A DNA stretch of 64,000 nucleotides from Gracilaria gracilis (Eukaryota; Rhodophyta; Florideophyceae; Gracilariales; Gracilariaceae): positions 620,001-684,000 of the forward strand of contig JARGSG010000028.1 in the NCBI GenBank assembly GCA_030374805.1, read 5' to 3'. The notes below the pieces were generated by a model. The model did no database searches, was not told the DNA's origin, and saw only the letters and a list, made by a program, of their open reading frames with translations. Of the stretch, positions 42,989-50,441 are shown in pieces. The translations under genes were made by a program, and so were the position numbers. Within the stretch, counting starts at the first letter, position 1. Each line of letters starts with the position of its first letter.

Positions 42989-42993
42989 GAAAT

Positions 42994-43260
42994 GATGAGG
43001 TCTATGATACAACGTTGCAGTTCCACACCAAAGCTAAAGCCAAATCCCAAGACCCCCCTCAGGGACAAGATGTACACGTGCAATTTGGTATACCAACATA
43101 CGACTTAATGCTGGTCCAAAGCGGCTTTTCCACGCACAGCCCACCAGTCTCGCAAGCGGCCAATATCGAGTATCCGACGTATCGGGCCGTGATACTTGAC
43201 GACCAAACGTGTCTGTTCCGAGCATCCAAAAAAAGGGTAACCTAACTAACACTAGCAGCT
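42994..43260. other. Flank between copia element and membrane-protein gene
   Basis: 267 bp. A 76-codon plus-strand frame (43015-43245) has no family signature. It probably contains the 3' region of the minus-strand gene that follows and may continue host sequence interrupted by the copia insertion. Confidence 0.4.
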
Positions 43261-44688
43261 TCAGCGCCGCCTTCTGGTCCCCAAGCCGTGCATATCTGCC
43301 TCATAGCCGACCATTTCATACCTGTCTGTTTGTGCGAACAAACCGGTATCACGCACTAGCTCGCCAAAGGGCCCCTCACGGCAGTCTATGGTAAATTGAT
43401 AACTATCGGTGACACAGCCAGGTTTTCCTTTGTGCGGCGTTGTTTTTCTCATTCTATTCCAGGCGTAAAGCTCAAGTATAAAGCCAAGCGCAGTGACACA
43501 CATGGCTATGATAAGGAAGGCAATACCAACCTTTTGAAAGCCCTCAGAACCAGTGCATCTCGCGACCCAAAGTTCAATCTTTCCATTCTGTCGAGTGCCG
43601 ACATGGTAGGCTACCATCTCATTTCTATTTATACGCGCCGAGTTGTACAGCTCAAAGCCCTTGATGACAAACGGCAAGGTGGACAACAGATCGGTAAACA
43701 CGATATACAATAAAGTGGCCAGCGTACTCAACTCGGCCACAAACGCGACGGGAATAAGGGTCATGACCATTGGCAGCGCGAGTATGGCGATATTACTGGG
43801 AACAATAGCGTCACTAGCAAGATCAATAATCACCTGATTGTGTCGCAACGCATTGGTCAAAGCGGGGTTTTCCTCCGCGGCCATGGTGACACTCGCAAAC
43901 TCGGCCCTTCCTTGACTGCGTCTCATAATGGTGGAAGCGTGCTCCAACTGAGAGTCATTCCAGCGAGGATGGACGAGCTTCAAGGCGCGAAAGCGCTTGT
44001 CAACAAACTCGGAAATAAAGGCGCGTTGCAGATCTGGCACAAAGTTGTGCACGGGGTGATTGGTGACAGCGGCATGCACATACAAGCTACCATTGACGCG
44101 ATACGCCATGGCATTCTCAACGCGACAATGCTGCGCGTCGTGCATATACGTCCACGACGAAAGTGGATGGAACGACGAGAACAACGACGACATACGCTGC
44201 GCGGAGACGAGCGGGGGTAGCGCACGTTGCGCGGCGAGATGAGTTTGCTCCGCGGCGTTTTGCAGCACTTGCAGCGGGTTTCGAAGCACGAAGGGGTTCA
44301 ATTCGCGCTGTTGCACGGCGCAGATGATGTCGATGCTGGTCTGACAGACGCGGTCGGGGGCGAAGATTTGCAGCGCCATGGAGGAGTCGATGGAGGCTGC
44401 GATCCAAGGCTCTGCGCGGATGTTGCAGGCGAGCGGGTGACGTTGGACGACGCGCTTATCGATGGCGGAGAGGATGGAGGTGAAGGTGTCGTGCAGAAGC
44501 AGGTGCGAGGCGAGCGCGGACGGTGATGAACTGATTGCGGAGGCTAGCGGGGACTGGGTGGAGAGTGAATGGGTGCGGTTGAAGAAGGTGCGCAGACGGT
44601 AGGGGCCGTAGCTGAAGGGTTGCTTGAGGCGCTGGCAGCGCGATGGATAGACGAGGAGAAAGCAGCATAGGAGCTTGAGAAGGTTCAT
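43261..44688 (-). CDS. Unknown membrane protein, family A (paralogue of 15880-17808)
   Basis: A 475-aa protein when started at MNLLKLLCCFLLVYPSRCQR, a good signal peptide. The open frame continues 130 codons upstream, but that part runs through a tRNA gene and is not credible as protein. The ectodomain contains ENAMAYRVNGSLYVHAAVTN and FVDKRFRALKLVHPRWNDSQ, which align with VSAYRVDGRLYMRVAVTN and MTHPRLIPVDS of the other copy. Then come the shared membrane block (about 296-345: SNIAILALPMVMTLIPVAFV, AELSTLATLLYIVFTDLLST, LPFVIKGFEL), the loop VAYHVGTRQNGKIELWVARC and a third helix at about 384-411 (AFLIIAMCVTALGFILELYAW). The cytosolic tail is only about 60 residues, much shorter than in the paralogue. 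Function unknown; two copies in one window point to a gene family. Confidence 0.78.
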   Translation of the reverse strand: MNLLKLLCCFLLVYPSRCQRLKQPFSYGPYRLRTFFNRTHSLSTQSPLASAISSSPSALASHLLLHDTFTSILSAIDKRVVQRHPLACNIRAEPWIAASIDSSMALQIFAPDRVCQTSIDIICAVQQRELNPFVLRNPLQVLQNAAEQTHLAAQRALPPLVSAQRMSSLFSSFHPLSSWTYMHDAQHCRVENAMAYRVNGSLYVHAAVTNHPVHNFVPDLQRAFISEFVDKRFRALKLVHPRWNDSQLEHASTIMRRSQGRAEFASVTMAAEENPALTNALRHNQVIIDLASDAIVPSNIAILALPMVMTLIPVAFVAELSTLATLLYIVFTDLLSTLPFVIKGFELYNSARINRNEMVAYHVGTRQNGKIELWVARCTGSEGFQKVGIAFLIIAMCVTALGFILELYAWNRMRKTTPHKGKPGCVTDSYQFTIDCREGPFGELVRDTGLFAQTDRYEMVGYEADMHGLGTRRRR

Positions 44689-45037
44689 GGTGGACGGGGG
44701 TGGTTTGCGGAGCGAAGGACGATGGCGGGGCAGCTGAGAGTGGTAATGGGAGAGCCCATTGTGGCAGGAGAGCTGGACCTGACGTAGGTGGGAAGGGGGG
44801 GGCGCTTGTATTCTAGTGGAGCGGGAGGAGCAGAGGAGGATCGTCGACGGGGGGTTAGAAGTCGTTGCGAAGGAAGCGACTCGTGTTGTTGATGCATCGC
44901 ATGCAAAATGAGAAGCGAGCCATCGACTGTAAACGGCGCGCAACAGGCAACCGGCGGTTGCCAATCGCGCGAAAGCGGAGAACAACAGCAACGTGGCGTA
45001 TAGCTTATCCATACAAAGAACGAGAAAAAAGGAAGTG

Positions 45038-45109
45038 TGGATCCAGGGGGGATTGAACCCCCGACCTTCCGTATGCAAAACGGACGCGCTACCACTGCGC
45101 CATGGACCC
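45038..45109 (-). tRNA. tRNA-Ala (anticodon UGC)
   Basis: 72 nt without intron or encoded CCA. Acceptor GGGTCCA pairs with TGGATCC (one G-U), discriminator A; D-stem GCGC/GCGC around AGTGGTA; anticodon stem TCCGT/ACGGA around loop TTTGCAT, giving TGC; variable AGGTC; T-stem GGGGG/CCCCC around TTCAATC. All arms close. G3-U70, the alanine identity pair, is present. A TT run just beyond the 3' end is short for a Pol III terminator; TTTTTTCTCG follows about 8 nt further on the minus strand. Confidence 0.95.
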
Positions 45110-45297
45110 GAAGGACTGCTTGCCGCTGTTGTACTGGTGTTTTACTTGGCATTTTATTCAAGCATCCGTTCCGCTGTCGTTTCTAAATTACGGAAATACA
45201 GCTGTTCGCCAAAAATTACATGGCGTGTTTGAAATGATTTTTGAACTGAACTGGGGTTTTATCACGAAGGTAGATATCGTGTACCTTTGTACAACGA

Positions 45298-45308
45298 TAC
45301 CGTTGGTA
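45298..45308. promoter_or_regulatory. Recurrent motif TACCGTTGGTA (copy 4)
   Basis: Exact copy, 203 bp upstream of the GT61 start at 45511. On the minus strand CGATATCTACC lies just 20-30 bp away. Confidence 0.45.
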
Positions 45309-45510
45309 GCGTTGTAAGTTACCTGTAGAACATCCTTCCGACTTGCTGCTGTGGCGCGGCACGTCGATGCACACTGTCGGAGCAACAGACTCAGCAAAAA
45401 AAAAGCGCCTCTCTGTGCCGCAGCCACAGGCCTGCCGCAGTCTTCATCGCCCGCGAGCGCACAGCCCGCTGCAGCAGCCGGCGGTGCTTCGTCACACCGC
45501 CGTCGCCACA

Positions 45511-47358
45511 ATGACGCCGCCCGCCCTGGAGCTCAAGCTGCCCACGGTTCGCTCCCGTCTGGTGTCGCTCTCTCTGGTGGCGCTGCTGGTGGTCGCCTTC
45601 ACCGCGTCCTTGCTCTACGTCGCCACCTCCATCAGCGCGCTACAGCTGCGTCTACACTCGCACATCTGCCAGCAAGATGACCCCGACGACCCGCTCTGCC
45701 AGTCGCGCGTCGCGCCGCCGCCTGTGGCGGCCTTCTCCGCGCTGGCGGATGACGACGATGACGAGCGCCTGTTGCACCACCATGATCCCATGCGCCATCT
45801 CGAAGCGCACTTTCGCGAGACGGAGCGGGCATTACGTCACCCGCTGTTATGGCTGCGCCACCTGAGGGACCATCACCCCGACGCGCGCGTGGAGACGCGT
45901 CGTACCGCCTGTCGCGAGTTTGACGCCGGCGCGCAGACGTGCGTGTTTGAGGGGTTTGCATGCGTCAATGTGTCCGCTCAGCTGCCGTTTGGACGCCCGT
46001 TGGTATACTTTGTGCATGATGCACAGCCCGACCATGCCGTGGTGCCCAACGATCGATGGTGCTCGCTCCGGCATCAGTCTTCGGATCCTCGGTACTTTTC
46101 GTCCAGACACTGGCCCATTCTCAACAATACTGTCGCGCCGCAGCGCTCCTGCTTGGATGCCAGGTATCGCACGTCGCAGTCGTTGCTATCGTCGCGCTTT
46201 GATGAGCACAATGCATCAGACGGGCAGCTTCCGGACACGCAGCGCATGCGCATCAAATGGCTGCCATCCATATGGCTGTCAGATCTTGACTACTTCAATA
46301 ACAACCATAACAACCACCTGGTCAAGGACATTTTGTGGATGCTTGACCTGTCGTTGTGGCAACAATCGCTCAGTGTTACTTCTTCTCCCGCACATAATTT
46401 GCCACTAAACCTGACGTCGTCTCTTTTCGAATCGCAAGGCACGCATCTGTACATGCCGCAAGGCATGGAGGACTTTGAGCGTCAAACTTCGCGCGACGTG
46501 AACCGGCTCAACTACGCGCTCATTCTTCAACAAAACATCTCCAAACTTTACGCCAACCGCAGCGACCACGACATGAAACAAAACAGCAGCGAGAAACGTA
46601 CCACACAAACGCTGTTCCAGGCGTACCCCGAGCTGTTGCAAGACGACAAACTGCTGTTTCACCGCGACGAACTGAACGCGAGCTCACACGACCTGGTGTG
46701 CACGGCGCGGCTGACGGTGGGCGCCAAGATTGGCAACGGCGCGCACGAGAGGGTGTGCCGCTCGCTGCGACAGCGCGCGCACGAGTTCTACGGCATCGAG
46801 CCGAACGCGATGAAGCGGCTGGGGCATATTTACTTTCCGCAACCGCCCAAGCGCATCGTGATCCTGCAACGGCACGTGACGCGACGCATCGGCAACGTGC
46901 AGCAGCTGCACGCGGCCATCAAGAAAGAGTTTGAGCCGAGCGGAGTGCAGGTGGAGCTGTGGAGCACCGAGCAGGTGCAGACGGCGGAGCAGTACGTGCG
47001 GGTGTTCTCGCGCGCGGGGGTGGTGTTGACGCCGCACGGGTCGCAGTCGATGGGGCAGATATACATGGCGCGCCACAGCGCGTTGATCGAGGTGATGCCG
47101 GTGGGGTACACGGACTACGCATTCAACCTGCTGTCGGAGTCGTGCAAGATCTGGTACTACGAGCTGCAGAGCGTGCGGCCGCCGAGCAAGACGGAGCAGT
47201 GGTACGAGGAGCGGTGCGGCAAGCTGCAGCCGCACATGTTAAACCCGTGCACGGCCGTCAAGTCGGTGGACGTGTGGGTGGACGTGGCGGCGGCATTGCG
47301 CACGCTCAAGCTGGCGCTGGAGCGGCTCGGCTACGCCGTGGGGCCGTGGATGCGATAG
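45511..47358 (+). CDS. GT61-like (DUF563) glycosyltransferase, Golgi type II membrane protein
   Basis: A 615-aa protein. I start it at MTPPALELKLPTVRSR because a single membrane helix follows (residues about 17-40, LVSLSLVALLVVAFTASLLYV), giving type II topology. The frame extends 56 codons upstream in Arg/Pro-rich sequence without features. The stem carries His/Asp-rich low complexity. The C-terminal third holds the GT61 signature: RIVILQRHVTRRIGNVQQLH, VELWSTEQVQTAEQYVRVF, and the diagnostic VVLTPHGSQSMGQIYMARHS followed by ALIEVMPVGY. In this family (plant xylan arabinosyl- and xylosyltransferases, animal EOGT) the enzymes add sugars to wall polysaccharide or protein from nucleotide sugars. 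The acceptor here is unknown. It is the second Golgi-type transferase of the window. Single exon. Confidence 0.88.
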   Translation: MTPPALELKLPTVRSRLVSLSLVALLVVAFTASLLYVATSISALQLRLHSHICQQDDPDDPLCQSRVAPPPVAAFSALADDDDDERLLHHHDPMRHLEAHFRETERALRHPLLWLRHLRDHHPDARVETRRTACREFDAGAQTCVFEGFACVNVSAQLPFGRPLVYFVHDAQPDHAVVPNDRWCSLRHQSSDPRYFSSRHWPILNNTVAPQRSCLDARYRTSQSLLSSRFDEHNASDGQLPDTQRMRIKWLPSIWLSDLDYFNNNHNNHLVKDILWMLDLSLWQQSLSVTSSPAHNLPLNLTSSLFESQGTHLYMPQGMEDFERQTSRDVNRLNYALILQQNISKLYANRSDHDMKQNSSEKRTTQTLFQAYPELLQDDKLLFHRDELNASSHDLVCTARLTVGAKIGNGAHERVCRSLRQRAHEFYGIEPNAMKRLGHIYFPQPPKRIVILQRHVTRRIGNVQQLHAAIKKEFEPSGVQVELWSTEQVQTAEQYVRVFSRAGVVLTPHGSQSMGQIYMARHSALIEVMPVGYTDYAFNLLSESCKIWYYELQSVRPPSKTEQWYEERCGKLQPHMLNPCTAVKSVDVWVDVAAALRTLKLALERLGYAVGPWMR

Positions 47359-47391
47359 ATACGTGTACACGTACGGTTGGTACATACGCCG

Positions 47392-47433
47392 CTGACGGCT
47401 GACGACTGACGGCTGACGACTGACGGCTGACGG
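47392..47433 (+). repeat. 14-bp tandem repeat (TGACGGCTGACGAC)
   Basis: Two complete units followed by two shorter TGACGGC units, directly downstream of the GT61 stop codon. It is followed by a GCGC/GTGC-rich block to about 47.5 kb. Confidence 0.85.
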
Positions 47434-47684
47434 CAGCGCGCGCGTTACGCGCGTGCGTGCGTGCGTGCTTGCGCGCGTGCGCGTTGCGCGTGCAGCTCGC
47501 AGCGCGCTGCGCCTATCTATATTTAGCGGCGCGCCCCCGTCGGCTCGGTGCTGCGCGCTGCTATAAAGTGCGTCGCGCGTTGTTTGCGGCTGCCCGCTGC
47601 TCCCGCTGCTCCCACGTGCGGCGGCTCCCCTCTGCGTGCGCTCCTCCTTGCGCGCCGTCCGTTCCCCTTTTCTCTGTCGCTGCG

Positions 47685-48164
47685 ATGCGTGTGAGCGCCT
47701 TCTCAATGGCCACGGCCACGCTGCTGCTGCTGCTGCTGCCGCCGCTGCTGATGCATCGCGCTCACGCGGCGGTTGCCCTGCGCAGCGAGCTGAGCGACGC
47801 CGATGACGCTGACATTGATCACTATTCGTCGCCTTCGCAGCAACAGCAGCCTCTGAGCAAGTATTGTACGCCCGACGCTTTTCGCGCCGCCGCTTCTTGT
47901 ATCTGCTACCTCCGCTTCATCAAGGTGGCCATGCCGTTCAACAAGTCCGATCGACGCGTCGTGCTGTGTCGCCCGTTCGGACCGCTTGCCTCGCAGTCCA
48001 CCAACTGCCGCTACCTCAAACAGAGCAACTTCAACGTGTTCCCCACTCTGCTGTGGCTGGACTCGTTCGCCAGGTACTGCTTCGGCTCGGGCATTTTGGA
48101 CGAACTCAACCCCCAATCCAAGTGGAGGCCCTTCTTTGAGGCTGTTCAGCGCAACTCGTCGTAG
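47685..48164 (+). CDS. Small secreted cysteine-containing protein
   Basis: 159 aa. The Met at 47685 opens a strong signal peptide (MATATLLLLLLPPLLMHRAHA after a short lead); the frame upstream is GC-rich leader. The mature part is about 130 residues: an acidic and Gln-rich linker (DADDADIDHYSSPSQQQQ), then a compact part with six cysteines (KYCTPD, SCICYL, VVLCRP, STNCRYL, RYCFGSG), consistent with three disulphides. No family recognised. The upstream region (47.44-47.58 kb) is GCGC-dense and contains CCTATCTATATTTA about 170 bp before the start, a possible TATA-type element. It lies 326 bp after the GT61 gene on the same strand. Length, composition and signal peptide make a real gene likely; function unknown. 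Confidence 0.7.
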   Translation: MRVSAFSMATATLLLLLLPPLLMHRAHAAVALRSELSDADDADIDHYSSPSQQQQPLSKYCTPDAFRAAASCICYLRFIKVAMPFNKSDRRVVLCRPFGPLASQSTNCRYLKQSNFNVFPTLLWLDSFARYCFGSGILDELNPQSKWRPFFEAVQRNSS

Positions 48165-48421
48165 CCGCGACGCCCCGCCCATGCCTTTTCTTGTTTTGCT
48201 TGTCATGTTGCCCCGTCTTGTGAGTCTGTTTTGTTACAAACAGTCCTCCTCCCTCCTCCCTCCCCTCATTTTGTAAAAAAGGAACATGTCGTCACAATTA
48301 CATCGCCCCGACCCCTCCGTGTCAACCGTCGTCGCGAGAGTGTACATAAGCCGCACCTTCGCATCCACTCTCCGTACCACCGCTTACGTCCTCCCCATTC
48401 ATTCCCAGCTGCCACACCGCC
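48165..48421. other. Short intergenic region
   Basis: 3' region of the small secreted protein gene. Pyrimidine-rich with no motif beyond TCCTCCCTCCTCCCTCCCC near 48245. Confidence 0.4.
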
Positions 48422-48793
48422 ATGTTACAGTACCTTGTTCTCACCGCCGCCTCCATCGTGGCCACCTCCCTATCGAGAACCATTCTTCACTGCGCAATGT
48501 CGCACATGTTGTGGGCCACTATCATGCCTTCCTTTTACACCTTCCCAATCACTCTGTTCTCATTTGTCAAGCTTTTCTCGTACGTCACCTCCACAACCTC
48601 CACCATTGGCTCTTGGATGCATCAAAGCTCGCAATGCATGTCATCAACCCGTGCTCCATGTGACTGGAGGCGCCGTTTCTACCGCCTGTTCAACTCAGCC
48701 GACGCCGCGCTTTCTCGCAACCTTGCCCGACGTGTTTCGAGCTTTAATCCGTTCTCGGCGCCCCTTGATGGCGAAAGAAAGCGACAAAGCTAG
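48422..48793 (+). CDS. Putative small membrane protein
   Basis: 123 codons, ATG preceded by CCGCC. Residues about 2-23 (LQYLVLTAASIVATSLSRTILH) and 30-58 (LWATIMPSFYTFPITLFSFVKLFSYV) are hydrophobic and could be two membrane helices or a signal peptide plus helix. The C-terminal half is Arg-rich (WRRRFYRLF, RNLARR). Codon use resembles the clear host genes nearby (C and G in many third positions). Two other frames overlap it, so the case rests on composition alone. No family recognised. Confidence 0.4.
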   Translation: MLQYLVLTAASIVATSLSRTILHCAMSHMLWATIMPSFYTFPITLFSFVKLFSYVTSTTSTIGSWMHQSSQCMSSTRAPCDWRRRFYRLFNSADAALSRNLARRVSSFNPFSAPLDGERKRQS

Positions 48794-48978
48794 CACGCAC
48801 TACGCCTGTAGTTCATCCCTGCTTTAGCGATACCAACGTTTACCTACCTTCATAGTGGTTGACTTCTTCTTCGCGTGTTGTGTCGCTTGTTCAAGTGATT
48901 CGCTCATTACATTCTTAAAACCTCGTTCGAGAACCCTATTGTGATTGTGCTCGTGCTTGTATATATATACGTATACCT

Positions 48979-49281
48979 ATGAATGCTTTCCAACATGTTT
49001 CAGTCTTGGCCCGCATTCTGCCCGTGCCCAGCCTTGCGTCATGGCTGCGCCCGCTGCTGCGTTCGAGTTATGGCGTCGACCAATACTATCTATTGGCCGA
49101 CCTTCGGCCTTTTTTTATTTTTTGGCTTGCTCATGTGCTCGCATTTGCTTCACGCATTCTAACGTGGAAGCAAAAACTTGTGCATGGTTTGCACCCGCAC
49201 CGTCCGCGTCGTTCCTTTGTAAAGTTACTGCGCGCAAGTGAGAACGCCTACGACAGTAAAACGCGCTCGCTAACACCGTAA
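48979..49281 (+). CDS. Doubtful small ORF
   Basis: 100 codons with one hydrophobic stretch (PFFIFWLAHVLAFASRIL) and a basic tail. An overlapping frame of equal length exists. It may be chance. Confidence 0.2.
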   Translation: MNAFQHVSVLARILPVPSLASWLRPLLRSSYGVDQYYLLADLRPFFIFWLAHVLAFASRILTWKQKLVHGLHPHRPRRSFVKLLRASENAYDSKTRSLTP

Positions 49282-50441
49282 AAGTGAACACGTTCATGCC
49301 AGCAACTTGTGTCAAGTTAGGTCATGGATAAGTGAAGTGTAGTGTACCAGTGTACCCTTGTAAGTTACATCATTATCAGGCAAAAATTATTGCAATCCCA
49401 TCCGCTATTTTTTTTTCCGACAGGAAGAGCGCCCATCTTTATAGCTTTTTAAATGCTCACCACCTCATACAGTAATTGCATCTGATTCCATTTCGTCTTC
49501 CTCCATTCATGCGCTTAGGGTTAAAAAGGCTATTTATGCAATGGTTTCAATCTTCCTTCCGACTACGACTTGTTGTAGAACGAGTCGTTGTTTGCAGCGT
49601 AAGCCACATGCTGTTCGCTGTTCGTGATTGGAACAACTACCACTCTCCAAGTCGTTCGTCGGGATTCACAACTTTCTTTTTTGAGCTCAAGGGCATTCAA
49701 CACTAGTAAACGGTTGTCTCTCCGGCAGTGACTACGATTATTCGCGTCATTATAGGTAACGCTTCCTTTTCATTCACAAGCACTAGTAGTCTACGACAAC
49801 TAATAAGATGAAATGATAATGTTAACTTACACCACGGGCCGCCGTACATTCTGAACACATCTAATGGCTGTGACACAGACTTCAACTGCACTTCTATTGT
49901 CTGAGGCACTCTCATGTCAAACTTATCTCATGTAAACAGGATCTGAACTCGTAGACGCCGTGCACGTGTCCTCTCATGTTCAAACTGTTCTCACTGTTTC
50001 TGCTCATACCCGACATCATCGTTACTGCCATACCAGTTTGAAAAGAACTTGTTCTCCCAACTCTCGTGAACATTGTATTTCTTACATTGCCACCTTGAAT
50101 CACGTAGCAAAAACATCGACCAACGCATTCCCCAGTTGTAAGTTTCCTCATACGTGCAGTAATATTAGACAGCCAACCTTGAGCTGCACAAAATACGAGT
50201 TTCCTTGCAACAGGTGTTTGCTGTCAGCGAAAATGCCATCATCAGCAATAGATAGCAAGGGTAAGCTTATCGAATGTGCCACGTTGGTCCAAATGTTGGA
50301 GCCCCATGCTTCACTACCAAATAACCACACCGTGTCCGCGTTAATGTGGTGCAGTCAACCAAGATCCCAAACTGCCGATACTGCGTGTTTAGAACATCGA
50401 AAGCGAGCAACTCTCCACTTGATCGAGTATAGTTACGTTGT
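49282..50441. other. Intergenic, 1.1 kb; nothing supported
   Basis: Several frames of 60-160 codons occur without motif. The part near 49.9-50.44 kb is probably the 3' region of the monooxygenase-Hint gene, or the ends of now unrecognisable sequence. No transposon ends seen. Confidence 0.4.

Noticed and set aside
43261-45078. Long form of the 43.3-kb membrane protein starting at 45078
   Set aside because: Its first 130 codons run through the tRNA-Ala gene and GC-rich leader; a signal peptide starts at 44688.
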